A DNA stretch of 64,000 bases from Halochromatium roseum (GTDB taxonomy: Bacteria > Pseudomonadota > Gammaproteobacteria > Chromatiales > Chromatiaceae): positions 328,153 to 392,152 of the forward strand of contig NZ_NHSH01000061.1 of NCBI RefSeq assembly GCF_016653315.1, in the 5' to 3' direction. Below, piece after piece: positions 42,244-53,837 of the stretch. Below the pieces are notes generated by a model. It did not search any database and was not told the DNA's origin. It saw only the letters and a list, made by a program, of their open reading frames with translations. The translations under genes and the position numbers were made by a program. How positions within the stretch are numbered: position 1 is the stretch's first letter; each line of letters starts with the position of its first letter.

Positions 42244-42783
42244 TCAACCCTGAACCTTGATCCGCGCCGCGGCCAGGCGCCTAAACAGGTTGGCATCGCG
42301 ACGCATTGGGCGCCATTCGTAGAGGAAGATCTCCAACGGCCGCCAGTTCACCACCCAGCCGAGGATGATCAGGCTCTCGGCGATCAGCGAAAGTGATGGA
42401 CTCTCGCCGAACTTGAGCACTAGGATCTCCGCGCCAAAGAGGGCGAGCACCAGGATCAGCAATCCGATCGCAAGGTAGATCCGGCCAAAGCGGAACAGCT
42501 CGCGCAGCTCACGCTCGGCGACCTCGGCACGGTGCTCGAAGTAGCAACGCACAGCGGCGCTGACATCTTCAGGCGCATCCCGCTCGGGTCCTGAATCCTT
42601 CACATTGAGATGGATCTCAATCGGCACCCGGCGGTTCAGTTCACGCGCCCAGTCGACGATGAAGGCGGTCGCATCCGGGTCCAAATCGCGCTCGCGAAAG
42701 GGCGAGGGATCGAAGGTCTGGAAGAGTTGATCGACCCGTCCAATGCGGATGTCGATCTGGGCGGGACGGGGTGCTGTAGCCAT
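42244..42783 (-). CDS. Hypothetical protein with two membrane helices
   Basis: A 179-residue protein I cannot name beyond its architecture. The N-terminal 90 residues look like a soluble alpha/beta unit (Ile-Asp-Ile-Arg-Ile-Gly-Arg-Val-Asp-Gln-Leu-Phe and Asp-Pro-Ser-Pro-Phe-Arg-Glu-Arg-Asp-Leu-Asp). Two hydrophobic helices follow at about 103-122 and 130-150, then a basic amphipathic tail with Trp-Arg-Pro-Met-Arg-Arg-Asp. Similar proteins of unknown function are widespread in proteobacteria. It lies just upstream, on the same strand, of the TA pair but is separated by 136 bp. Confidence 0.65.
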   Translation of the reverse strand: MATAPRPAQIDIRIGRVDQLFQTFDPSPFRERDLDPDATAFIVDWARELNRRVPIEIHLNVKDSGPERDAPEDVSAAVRCYFEHRAEVAERELRELFRFGRIYLAIGLLILVLALFGAEILVLKFGESPSLSLIAESLIILGWVVNWRPLEIFLYEWRPMRRDANLFRRLAAARIKVQG

Positions 42784-42794
42784 GGTCAGTGCGC

Positions 42795-42840
42795 GAGCCT
42801 AGCGGTTGAGCCTAGCGGTTGAGTCCATACAGTTGAGTCC
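42795..42840. repeat. 13-bp direct repeats between two minus-strand genes
   Basis: GAGCCTAGCGGTT occurs twice in tandem (42795-42807, 42808-42820), followed by two related units starting GAGTCC. They lie between the response regulator stop and the two-TM gene start. Third locus in the window with a 13-bp period. Confidence 0.85.
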
Positions 42841-42853
42841 ACAAAACTGGTCA

Positions 42854-43654
42854 TCAGTCTTCATCACTGTCATCCGGCTGCAGTCGACCCTGCCGGTACT
42901 GCCGTGGCGTCACCCCAAAATGGCGCCGAAAGGCGCGGGTGAAATCTCCGGCATTGCGGTAGCCAACCCGATCCGCAATCAACTGGACCTGGAGATCGGT
43001 ATCCAGCAACAGACTCCGCCCCCGCTCCAGGCGCATCTCCTGCAGGTATTCGTAGGCGCTCATCCCGACCTGCTCGCGAAAGATGCGGGTGAGCCGTTGT
43101 TGGTTGGTACCGACCTGGTGGGCCAATTCGACCGCGCTCGGCGGATCGACCAACCGCTTGGTCAGCACCGCGACCGCGTCCGTGAACAGACGCTGGTCGA
43201 GCCGATTCGACGAGGCCGACAGCGGGATGTCCTCAAGCTCTTCGAGCGCTTGACTGCTCAACGCACTCAGCTGCTCAGGCCCACCGATCTGCAGATAGAC
43301 CCGCGCCAGCACCTCCTGCTCGGAGAAGGGCTTGGTGATGTAGTCGGCGCCGCCAGCGGCGAATCCGCGCAGCTTATCCTCGGTTTCGATCGCCGAGGAG
43401 AGGAAGATCACCGGGATCGCGCGGGTGCTCGGCGAGGCCTTGAGGTGTCGGCACACGCTAAAGCCATCCAGCCCCTGCATGCGCACGTCGAGCAGGATCA
43501 GATCGGGCTGACCCTCAGCGGCGATCCGCAGACCATCTTCGCCAGTCTGCGCGACTAAGAGATCGATATCACGCCCTTGGAGATAGGCGATCAGCAGGCC
43601 GATCGATGCCGGCTGATCATCGACGATCAAGATACGCGCCAGGTTGTCGGCCAT
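42854..43654 (-). CDS. Response regulator with AraC-type DNA-binding domain
   Basis: A 266-residue two-component regulator. Receiver domain 1-125 with Val-Asp-Asp (11-13), phosphoacceptor Asp56 in Leu-Leu-Asp-Val-Arg-Met, Ser in Leu-Ser-Ser-Ala and Lys in Thr-Lys-Pro-Phe. AraC/XylS double helix-turn-helix at about 165-260, ending with the signature Val-Gly-Tyr-Arg-Asn-Ala-Gly-Asp-Phe-Thr-Arg-Ala-Phe-Arg-Arg-His-Phe-Gly-Val-Thr-Pro. The hybrid kinase gene lies 172 bp upstream on the same strand and is the obvious cognate partner. The ATG at 43654 is chosen because the upstream extension has no receiver similarity. Confidence 0.92.
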   Translation of the reverse strand: MADNLARILIVDDQPASIGLLIAYLQGRDIDLLVAQTGEDGLRIAAEGQPDLILLDVRMQGLDGFSVCRHLKASPSTRAIPVIFLSSAIETEDKLRGFAAGGADYITKPFSEQEVLARVYLQIGGPEQLSALSSQALEELEDIPLSASSNRLDQRLFTDAVAVLTKRLVDPPSAVELAHQVGTNQQRLTRIFREQVGMSAYEYLQEMRLERGRSLLLDTDLQVQLIADRVGYRNAGDFTRAFRRHFGVTPRQYRQGRLQPDDSDED

Positions 43655-43826
43655 GCTGATAGAGACTCTGCTGTCATCGATACTGGCGCCGATAGTAACT
43701 GAGCAAGGCCATTGATCGCAGCAGGCACAGGGCTCGCTGCACAGTCTTATGCTGAGGCTGCAAAGTCCATCAGACTGCAAAAGCCCCTTAACCCTTCAGA
43801 GACATCAGCCAGCGGGTGAAGCGAGC

Positions 43827-46442
43827 TCAATCTCGCGCGTCCAGGGCAGCCAGCTGTTTCAACGCCTGCAGATCCAGCAGGCGACAGCGCTGTTCGATGC
43901 CCAGCCACAGGGCCTTGCGCTCCGGGTCCTTGTCGGCCATCGCCTGCGCCCACCCCTGCAGACCGACGACCTGGCCCATGGCGACCATGGCTAGCAAACG
44001 CTCGCGCTCATCGGCGCTCAGCGCGGCCGACAGGAGCGCGACATCGGGCGACGCTGCCTCGATGACTGGGGCGGTGGTCTCATACTCCCAATCCAGCGCC
44101 AGCGCTTCGCCCAAGAGGGTCGCCAAGATCGACTCGTTGAGCGGTTTCATCACGCATCCATCAAAGTCCAGGTTTTCGGGATGACCGTCTGGTCGCTGCG
44201 CGGGCACGGCCGAGATCAGGATCACCGGCAACTGACGACCGCGCTCCGAAGCACGCAGTGCCTGCAGGCATCCCCAACCGTCGAGCCGGGGCATGAACTG
44301 ATCGACCAAGACCGCATCCACCGTCGCCTCCTGCGCCCGGAAACGCTCGATGGCCTCGGCACCATCGGCGGCCTCGATGATCTCGAAGCCCCAGCCGCGA
44401 CAGCATTCCGACAAGAAGCCGCGACTGGTCGATTGATCATCGGCGATCAGCAGGGTGCGACGCGGACCCGCGTAGCCCGTGATGATCCGGTCCTCATCGG
44501 CGCGCTGCTCGAGCGCCGAGCCGATCGGCAACCGCAGCTCGAAACGGAAGCAGCTGCCGGACTCTGGCCCAACGCTGCTGCGCAGCTGGATGCGTCCGCC
44601 CATGGCCATGGTCAATTGCTGTGCGATGGCCAGCCCGAGACCGACGCCGGGCAGACCTCGATGCCGCTCCAAGCGCTGGAAGGGCTGAAAGATCGCCTGC
44701 CGCTTCGCCGCCGGGATGCCGACGCCGGTATCGCTGACGCTGAAGCGCAGCAGGCAGTCGGCGGGCTGTTGAGCGGCCACGACAGCGCTCTCCGGCTCAG
44801 CAATGGGAGCTGCCTCCGCGGCGCTCTCGCTTCGCTCGATCGCCAGCTCGATGCGTCCATTGCGCGTGAACTTGCAGGCATTATCCAAGAGATTGCGCAG
44901 GATCTGGGTCAGCCTCAGCTCATCGGCGACGACCCAGTCGTGGCTGCCGATCTCGAGCTTGACGACCAACTGATTCTCGCCGCGGGCAGCGACTGGCTGG
45001 TAAGTCGCGGTCAGGTTTTGCGTCAAGCGGACCAGCGACAGCGGCCCCGGCTCAAGCACGATGGAGCTGACCTCGCCGCGGCTGTAGTCGAGGATGTCGT
45101 TGATCAGCCTGAGGAGCTGATGGCCGCTGTCTAAGATGATGTTGAGCTGATCACGGGCCGGTGGCCTGATCCGCCGGGCGAGCAGCTGTGCGTAGCCAAG
45201 GATGTCGTGCAGCGGCGAGCGCAGCTCGTGGCTGACCGCGGACAGAAAGGCCGACTTGGCCTGGTCGCTCTCTTGCGCCCGGGCCGCCGCTTCGCTGAGC
45301 GCGCGGGTGCGATCCTTCACCGCCGCGGTCAAACGCGCTTCCAAGGAGGCGTTGAGATCCTGCAACGCCTCCTTCTTCTGCTGCAGCTCGGTCTTGGTCT
45401 GCTGGAGCGCGCGCTTTTCCGCCTGCAGTCGAAGCTCGGAGCCGCGCAACTCGGACTCGACACGCTCCCTCACCAGGATCTCTCGCGCCAGTTGTCGGTT
45501 CCAGAAAAAGACCGCGCTCAGGACCAGCAGCGCCGCGGCCAGGATGCCGAACGCCAGGGTATAGTCCTGCTGCGGGCGCATCTCGAGATGAATCCACTTG
45601 CCGAGAATGGCATTGCGATCCTCAAACGTCATCGAGGCAATGCCCTTGCTGATCAGGCTGGCCAACGCCGGCCAGTCGGCGCGCACCGCCATCGCCTGGG
45701 TGTTGATGCCGTATTGCGTCGGCGCGGCCACCATCAGATTCGTGAGCCGATGCTCCTTGACCAGATAGCTGCCCACGGCCAGATTGCCGACATAGGCGTC
45801 GGCTTGCCCGGTCGCCAAGGCGGTCAAGGCATCCAGAGCGGTTGGCACCTCAAGGATCTTGACGCCCGGAATATCGCGCTTGAGCTTGTCGATGATCAAG
45901 AAGCCTTTCTCGGCGGCCACCGTCTTCCCGTCCAGGCTCTCGAGGCCGACCAGATAGGGGCTATCCTGACGGCTGTAGATGACCCAAGGCGCGCTCAGGT
46001 AATCGGCGCTGACCGCGAACTGTTTCTCCCGTTCCGGCGTCCGCGTAAAAGTGGGCAGCACATCATAGTGCCGACGACGGCCGGCAACGTCGGCCACGGC
46101 GGCACCGAAGGTCATGTTGGCCGGGACGTAGTCGATCTCGATGCCGAATTGCGCCGCGATATGATCCAGATAATCGACCGCCAGTCCCATTGGTCGCGGC
46201 GCCTTGATCATGTAGGGCGGATAGTCGCTGATCCGCACCCGCACCCGGTGACCAGCGGCCAGCCAAGCGCGCTCCTGATCGGTGAGCGGTGGTGTGCCGG
46301 CGTGGCTCGCTTGCGCGCTCGCGGCCTCAGGAATAGAAAGCCCCAGGCTCAGCCCGATCAGTAACAGCCAGGGTATGCCCCTCATCGTCCAGAGCGCGTG
46401 CGTCTCTGCCATCTTGCTGGCCCATCGTTGAATCGCGAACAT
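43827..46442 (-). CDS. Hybrid histidine kinase with periplasmic SBP_bac_3 sensor
   Basis: Membrane kinase of up to 871 residues (BvgS/EvgS-like input). Signal peptide near 20-45; family 3 solute-binding domain about 55-290 (Pro-Met-Gly-Leu-Ala-Val-Asp-Tyr, Asp-Ala-Tyr-Val-Gly-Asn); one TM helix about 295-315; coiled coil about 325-395; HisKA with His405 in Ser-His-Glu-Leu-Arg-Ser-Pro; HATPase_c with Asp-Asn-Ala-Cys-Lys-Phe; receiver with the acceptor Asp in Leu-Val-Asp-Gln-Phe-Met-Pro; and a 60-residue helical tail. It probably senses an amino acid-like ligand and signals to the AraC-type regulator downstream. The start may be the ATG at 46442, 46412 or 46385. A 14-bp direct repeat (46430-46457) covers the first possible start. 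Confidence 0.9.
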   Translation of the reverse strand: MFAIQRWASKMAETHALWTMRGIPWLLLIGLSLGLSIPEAASAQASHAGTPPLTDQERAWLAAGHRVRVRISDYPPYMIKAPRPMGLAVDYLDHIAAQFGIEIDYVPANMTFGAAVADVAGRRRHYDVLPTFTRTPEREKQFAVSADYLSAPWVIYSRQDSPYLVGLESLDGKTVAAEKGFLIIDKLKRDIPGVKILEVPTALDALTALATGQADAYVGNLAVGSYLVKEHRLTNLMVAAPTQYGINTQAMAVRADWPALASLISKGIASMTFEDRNAILGKWIHLEMRPQQDYTLAFGILAAALLVLSAVFFWNRQLAREILVRERVESELRGSELRLQAEKRALQQTKTELQQKKEALQDLNASLEARLTAAVKDRTRALSEAAARAQESDQAKSAFLSAVSHELRSPLHDILGYAQLLARRIRPPARDQLNIILDSGHQLLRLINDILDYSRGEVSSIVLEPGPLSLVRLTQNLTATYQPVAARGENQLVVKLEIGSHDWVVADELRLTQILRNLLDNACKFTRNGRIELAIERSESAAEAAPIAEPESAVVAAQQPADCLLRFSVSDTGVGIPAAKRQAIFQPFQRLERHRGLPGVGLGLAIAQQLTMAMGGRIQLRSSVGPESGSCFRFELRLPIGSALEQRADEDRIITGYAGPRRTLLIADDQSTSRGFLSECCRGWGFEIIEAADGAEAIERFRAQEATVDAVLVDQFMPRLDGWGCLQALRASERGRQLPVILISAVPAQRPDGHPENLDFDGCVMKPLNESILATLLGEALALDWEYETTAPVIEAASPDVALLSAALSADERERLLAMVAMGQVVGLQGWAQAMADKDPERKALWLGIEQRCRLLDLQALKQLAALDARD

Positions 46443-46524
46443 CGAATCGCGAACATCGCGCTCAACGATACCATTCCAAGGCCCTCACACCGACCGATGC
46501 CGGCGTGAAGGCTGGGGCCACGAT

Positions 46525-49137
<2,613 letters not shown>

Positions 49138-49872
49138 GTGCCGGTTGAGATCGTCGAAATCCTGCGCCGATCCGAGCAAGGCATGACCCGGCCCTTCATC
49201 TGCCGGTGTGACGACGGCAAGGTGTATTTCGTCAAAGGCAAAGACGCAGGGCGACGCAGCCAGATCTGCGAGTGGGTCGCGGGCCGGCTGGCTGTGCTGA
49301 TGGGTTTGCCCGTGGCACCCTTTCAGCAGGTCTTGGTGCCGGAGGATCTGGCCGAGTTCAATGTGGGGACGCCGCTGGACGGACTCGGGGCAGGGTTGGC
49401 CTTCGGTTCGCTGGAGCGCCAAGTGACCGAGTTGACGATCTCTGGCATCGATCAGGTGCCCGACTCGTTGCAGCAGGACGTGCTGATCTTCGATTGGTGG
49501 GTACGGAACGCGGATCGATGCCTCGGGGAATACGGCGGCAACCCCAATCTGTTCTGGGAGCCGGGCGCGAGAGAACTGGTCGTCATTGACCACAACCAAG
49601 CCTTCGATCCAGCGGCCGAACGAACCGATTTTTCCGAGCATCATGTGTTTGCGGCGCAAGCACGTCAGCTCTCGGGTGACTTCTTTCGGCGCGATGAATA
49701 CCATGAGCGGCTGTCGAACGCCCTGGATGCCTGGCCGACGATCCTCAGCGAAATCCCCAATGCCTGGTGGTTCGTCGATAACGAGCAGACGGTCCCGGTG
49801 GACTTCGATACACGAGCGGTCGAGGCATTGCTCAGGGGCTTCGAGAACGACGACTTCTGGACTTGGACATGA
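49138..49872 (+). CDS. HipA_2-family kinase-like protein
   Basis: A 244-residue HipA-like protein of the short HipA_2 type. Val-Glu-Ile-Val-Glu-Ile-Leu-Arg-Arg-Ser-Glu-Gln-Gly-Met-Thr-Arg-Pro-Phe at the start, a Lys in Tyr-Phe-Val-Lys-Gly, then Gln-Gln-Asp-Val-Leu-Ile-Phe-Asp-Trp-Trp-Val-Arg-Asn-Ala-Asp-Arg (kinase loop with Asp and Asn) and Val-Val-Ile-Asp-His-Asn-Gln-Ala-Phe. The GTG at 49138 has TGGAG 6 nt upstream and matches where family members begin; the longer frame from ATG 49081 adds an odd hydrophobic stretch. It overlaps the DUF3037 gene by 4 nt, a known pairing of unknown role, perhaps TA-like. Confidence 0.82.
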   Translation: MPVEIVEILRRSEQGMTRPFICRCDDGKVYFVKGKDAGRRSQICEWVAGRLAVLMGLPVAPFQQVLVPEDLAEFNVGTPLDGLGAGLAFGSLERQVTELTISGIDQVPDSLQQDVLIFDWWVRNADRCLGEYGGNPNLFWEPGARELVVIDHNQAFDPAAERTDFSEHHVFAAQARQLSGDFFRRDEYHERLSNALDAWPTILSEIPNAWWFVDNEQTVPVDFDTRAVEALLRGFENDDFWTWT

Positions 49873-50375
49873 GCAAGACACCCTGCCAATACGCCATCGT
49901 GCGCTTCATGCCATTCGTGGAGACAGGCGAGTTCGCCAACGTGGGTATCGTGATGATGGCGCCGGCCGCGAGGTATTTCGGTTTCGAGCTGCTGACCCGT
50001 CGCCATGGACGGATCACGAAGTTCTTCGCAGCGCTCGACGCTAAGGTATTTCGTCAGGCCATGTTCGAGCTCCAAGAGGAGCTGGAACGCGTTCACAGAC
50101 TGCTGAAGTCCGAGGGTTTTGATCGACACCCCAATACCAACGATAGCGAGTTCGCAAAACGAATGTTCGCAGAGGTTCTACGCCCGCGCGAGACGATTAT
50201 CCGATTTAGCGAGCAGCGCGTGGTGTTAGCGGATGATCCAATACAAACCCTGAAAGAGCTGTTTGCGTACTACATCGAACGCAATTTCGTCACGAAAGAG
50301 TCTCGCGAAACAGTCTTGGTTAGCGATCAAGCACGTCATTCAATGCAACCCCGATCGAGATTGCATTCTGCTTGA
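49869..50375 (+). CDS. DUF3037 protein, partner of HipA_2 (C-terminus likely truncated)
   Basis: A 168-residue DUF3037 protein: Gln-Tyr-Ala-Ile-Val-Arg-Phe-Met-Pro-Phe-Val-Glu-Thr-Gly-Glu-Phe-Ala-Asn-Val-Gly at residues 7-26 is the family hallmark. Similarity continues to Tyr-Tyr-Ile-Glu-Arg-Asn-Phe-Val-Thr-Lys-Glu near 145, then stops; the final 20 codons are antisense to the 3' end of pldA. Family members I know continue well beyond this point. The gene seems to have lost its tail by recombination next to pldA. ATGA overlap with the HipA_2 gene. Confidence 0.78.
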   Translation: MSKTPCQYAIVRFMPFVETGEFANVGIVMMAPAARYFGFELLTRRHGRITKFFAALDAKVFRQAMFELQEELERVHRLLKSEGFDRHPNTNDSEFAKRMFAEVLRPRETIIRFSEQRVVLADDPIQTLKELFAYYIERNFVTKESRETVLVSDQARHSMQPRSRLHSA

Positions 50376-51426
50376 AGTTGTAATCGATCAGCGTATCACC
50401 GTAGCCGCTGAAGCCGACCACATAGCCGCGCAACGGCCCGAGGAGCCTCGGTGTCATCCAGCTCGCTCTGACCGCGCCCTTTGCTTCGGCCGGATTGCCC
50501 CGCGCCATCAGCGTGAAGCTGTGGCCACGCCATTTGTAGATGGCGGTGATGTCGCCGTAGCCGTAGTAATCGGTGATGTCCGGGTTATCCTTGTCCGAGC
50601 TTGAATCGTCGATCCTGATCCAAGGCCGGATCAGCAGCGCGAAGTTGTCCTTCTCGAGCCCGATCTCGGCCACCAGGCGATCCCAGCTGCGCGAGATCGG
50701 ATCAGAGCGGCCATTGGATTCGTGCGTATAGCCCAGGCTCAGCAGGCGCCAATCGAAACCACCGAAGGACCATTGCGGCTGCCAGGCGACCTTCAGCTCG
50801 GGCCTATAGTTGGTGTCGCGAAACGGGCTCGAGATGTCGCCGTTGTAGACCTGCCAGAAGCTCTGCTGGGTGTAGGCGAACCAGAACCCGAGACGCCGAT
50901 CATCGGTCGCCCAAACGCGACTCTTGAAGCTGATCTGAAACGCGGCCTCAACCTTGTCGAGATCACCGTCGGCGGTATCAAAGGCGTTGAACAGCGGATC
51001 AAAAGGCTTGTCGTTGGTGCGGCTCTGATAGCGCACCGGATTGAGATAGTTTGGGCGATAGAGCTTGATCAGATAGCGATCGCTGTCCGGCTCAAAGCTC
51101 CAGGCCCGATCCAACAGCGATCCGGACGGGTCGGATGCGCTCGGGGCCGCATCGCTGAACTCCGCTTTCGGGGTCTGTGCATCGGCGATCCGCATGGGCT
51201 TGCGGGCTGCTGGGTCCGCATCGAGAGGCCTCGCCGTCGGGGCCGGCGCGGTCGCGCGGCCGCTGATCTGGTCATAACAGGCCAAGCGGCGCTGATCATC
51301 GCGAATCTGGGCGCAAGCCTGCATCCCTGCCGCCGCGCTGGCGACCTCTGGCAGCGCGAGGCAAGAGGTCGCCAGCAGCAGCATTGGCAAACCCAGCCGC
51401 TGCACAGTCTTTGTTGTTTGAAGCAC
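50320..51426 (-). CDS. pldA: Outer-membrane phospholipase A1 (OMPLA)
   Basis: Calcium-dependent outer-membrane phospholipase that degrades misplaced phospholipids in the outer leaflet. 368 residues: signal peptide (Leu-Leu-Leu-Ala-Thr-Ser-Cys-Leu-Ala-Leu, cleaved near Ala-Ser-Ala), a periplasmic stretch with Cys-Ala-Gln-Ile-Arg-Asp-Asp-Gln-Arg-Arg-Leu-Ala-Cys-Tyr-Asp, then a 12-strand barrel. The active-site motif Tyr-Thr-His-Glu-Ser-Asn-Gly-Arg-Ser followed by Ser-Arg-Ser-Trp-Asp-Arg supplies His and Ser. The GTG at 51426 has AGGAGG 9 nt upstream and gives an ideal signal peptide; an upstream ATG at 51477 is possible. Divergent from tamA, fitting a shared envelope-homeostasis region. Confidence 0.92.
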   Translation of the reverse strand: MLQTTKTVQRLGLPMLLLATSCLALPEVASAAAGMQACAQIRDDQRRLACYDQISGRATAPAPTARPLDADPAARKPMRIADAQTPKAEFSDAAPSASDPSGSLLDRAWSFEPDSDRYLIKLYRPNYLNPVRYQSRTNDKPFDPLFNAFDTADGDLDKVEAAFQISFKSRVWATDDRRLGFWFAYTQQSFWQVYNGDISSPFRDTNYRPELKVAWQPQWSFGGFDWRLLSLGYTHESNGRSDPISRSWDRLVAEIGLEKDNFALLIRPWIRIDDSSSDKDNPDITDYYGYGDITAIYKWRGHSFTLMARGNPAEAKGAVRASWMTPRLLGPLRGYVVGFSGYGDTLIDYNFKQNAISIGVALNDVLDR

Positions 51427-51565
51427 GATTTCTCGCCTCCTGCGTGTGAAGAATGCGTCGGAAAACGATAGCATCATCGTCCGTGACTCTCGGCGGCGAG
51501 AGTGCGATTCGGGCGTCGCTGCTGAGAACAACCTTCTGAAACCTCTTTTTCGCCATCAACGCCCA

Positions 51566-53812
51566 GTGTCGAGATCGCGCCAGAGGCGCGCCCCTGATCT
51601 CGGGCCAGGTCTCACACCAGGACTTGATCTGAGGCCAGGTTCAAGACCATGTCTCAAGCCTGTTGTCGGATTTGGTCTCAGGCCTAGGCTTGGGCGCGGT
51701 CTCAATCGCGCTCTTGGGCCAGAACTCTACAGGCTTGTCCCGGCAGGCCTTTGGCTCGCGCCACGTGCCCTACCTCTATTGCTACTGCTGTTCCTGTTCG
51801 CCTTGGCGAGCCATGCGTCGAACGGCCAACCAACAGGCATCGAGCTGGATAGACCCCGAGGCCGCGACCCGCGCGGCAGCAGTCCAGAGCACTCGAACAG
51901 CGAACCCGTGGATGCGATCCAAAGCAATGGCGAGACAGGGACTGATCACCTGCCCTATCCGTTGCACCTGCCCTATCAGTTGAACATCGCGCCGCTTTCA
52001 AACCCGCTGCTGGAGCCTAGCATCGCCGAGACATCGGTGCTCGAGCGCCTGCGCGAATCGGCGCCGGTCGGCCCGTTCGGGCTGATCGCGCGCGCCAACA
52101 GCGACCTCGATCGCATCGATCACGTCCTGCGCAGCTTTGGCTACTACGATGCCCTGATCAGCATCCGCATCGACGGCCGCGCTCTGAGCGATCCCAGCTT
52201 GCTGTCACGGCTCGAAGCGTTGCCGCCGGCAACGAGCGTGATGGTTGACCTACTGATCGATCCCGGCCCCTTGTATCGGATTGACTCGGTGCAGCTCGCG
52301 GGTCCGGTGCCAGCCGTCGCCCGCGCCGCCTTTACGCTAAAGCCTGGCGCGCCAGCCACCGCGCCCGAGGTGCTGGCCGCCGGCCTCGCACTGCTTGAAG
52401 CACTCCTAGAAGACGGCTTTCCGCTCGCGCAAGTCCCCCCACCCGAGGTCATCGTCAACCATTGGACAAGGACCATGGCGGTGACCTATCAGGTCGAGCC
52501 TGGCGAACGCCTGCCCCTCGGCGAGATCGAGATCATCGGCCTTAAGCGTTTGCGCGAGGGCACCGTGCGGCGTCGGCTTGGCCTGAGGCCGGGCGAGCCG
52601 TTCAGCCCGAGCCGGCTCGAGGCCGCGCGACGGGCCTTGCTCGCCAACGACGCCCTCGCCTCGGCGCGCCTGACCCCGGCGACCGCGCCGGATGCGAGCG
52701 GACGTCTGCCGCTCCGACTCGAGGTGGTTGAGCGCCCGCCGCGGGTGCTGCGACTTGCGGGCGCCTACTCGAGCGATGAGGGTGGCAGCCTCGCGGCGTC
52801 CTGGAGCCATCGCAACCTCTTTGGTGGCGCCGAGCACCTGACCCTGGGTGCGGAGGTCAGTCAGCTCTCCGCCGGGCCGATCGGCGACATCAACGATTTT
52901 GTCCGCGCCAGCCTGCGGATTCCCGATCTCTGGCGTCGCGATCTCGATCTGCGGCTTGAGCTGGGCGCGGTCAGCGAGCGCCTGGATGCCTACAACCGCG
53001 ACGCGGTGACCGCGTCGGCCCTGCTCGAGCAGCGGGTCTCGGCACAGCTCAGCCTGGGCGCCGGGATCGGTGTCGAGAACGCGCGCATCGTCCAGGACGG
53101 ACCGGCTCAAGCGCTTCGACTGCTGTCGCTCCCGATCACCGCCGACTGGGATTCCAGCGACGACCCACTCGATCCACGCCGTGGCTGGCGGCTGGCGGCG
53201 CAGCTCACGCCGACCCCTTGGGTTCAAGGCGATGAGGGCGACAGCTTCGTGCGCACACGGCTGTCCGGCGCGATCTACTTCGACCTGTCAACGCCAACCG
53301 TCGGCAACGAAGCGCCCGCATCGACCGCATTGCCCGCATTGCCCTTATCGCCCGCATCGCCGACTGTTGGGGCCAGGCCCAAGCGGCTTGGACGCCGGGT
53401 CTTAGCCCTGCGACTCGCCATCGGCCGCATCTTCGGCGCCAACGCCAACGCCATCCCGCCCGACTGGCGCTTCTATGCCGGTGGCGGCGGCTCGGTGCGC
53501 GGCTATCCCTACCAGTCGATCGGCCCGCGCACCGCCAACGGCTCGCCAGCGGGCGGCGATGCCCTGCTCGAGGGCAGCCTCGAGCTGCGTCAGCGGATCG
53601 GCGCTCGTTGGGGGGTCGCGGCCTTCGTCGATGTCGCCGACGTCTCCGCGGACGGTTTCCAGGGTTTCGGCAACCTTGCCGTGGGCGTCGGGCTCGGTGC
53701 GCGATTTCATACCCCAGTGGGTCCGATCAGGCTCGATCTGGCGAGCCCGCTGACCGAGGCCGAAGGCGAGGCCTCGGTCCAGCTCTACATCGGCATTGGT
53801 CAGGCATTCTGA
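51566..53812 (+). CDS. tamA: Translocation and assembly module subunit TamA
   Basis: Omp85-family outer-membrane protein that with TamB helps insert outer-membrane proteins and move phospholipid. Signal peptide near 51735-51810, three POTRA domains (Gly-Pro-Leu-Tyr-Arg-Ile-Asp and Leu-Pro-Leu-Gly-Glu-Ile-Glu-Ile-Ile-Gly-Leu strands; Gly-Leu-Arg-Pro-Gly-Glu-Pro-Phe near the third), then a 16-strand barrel ending Thr-Pro-Val-Gly-Pro-Ile-Arg-Leu-Asp-Leu and a terminal Phe. Arg-Gly-Tyr in Gly-Ser-Val-Arg-Gly-Tyr-Pro-Tyr is the barrel-lumen motif. The start is uncertain: GTG 51566 or GTG 51446, with a repetitive Gly/Arg/Pro stretch in between. tamB starts 25 bp downstream. Confidence 0.93.
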   Translation: MSRSRQRRAPDLGPGLTPGLDLRPGSRPCLKPVVGFGLRPRLGRGLNRALGPELYRLVPAGLWLAPRALPLLLLLFLFALASHASNGQPTGIELDRPRGRDPRGSSPEHSNSEPVDAIQSNGETGTDHLPYPLHLPYQLNIAPLSNPLLEPSIAETSVLERLRESAPVGPFGLIARANSDLDRIDHVLRSFGYYDALISIRIDGRALSDPSLLSRLEALPPATSVMVDLLIDPGPLYRIDSVQLAGPVPAVARAAFTLKPGAPATAPEVLAAGLALLEALLEDGFPLAQVPPPEVIVNHWTRTMAVTYQVEPGERLPLGEIEIIGLKRLREGTVRRRLGLRPGEPFSPSRLEAARRALLANDALASARLTPATAPDASGRLPLRLEVVERPPRVLRLAGAYSSDEGGSLAASWSHRNLFGGAEHLTLGAEVSQLSAGPIGDINDFVRASLRIPDLWRRDLDLRLELGAVSERLDAYNRDAVTASALLEQRVSAQLSLGAGIGVENARIVQDGPAQALRLLSLPITADWDSSDDPLDPRRGWRLAAQLTPTPWVQGDEGDSFVRTRLSGAIYFDLSTPTVGNEAPASTALPALPLSPASPTVGARPKRLGRRVLALRLAIGRIFGANANAIPPDWRFYAGGGGSVRGYPYQSIGPRTANGSPAGGDALLEGSLELRQRIGARWGVAAFVDVADVSADGFQGFGNLAVGVGLGARFHTPVGPIRLDLASPLTEAEGEASVQLYIGIGQAF

Positions 53813-53837
53813 TGCCGAGCAAGCCGAGATCCCGACG

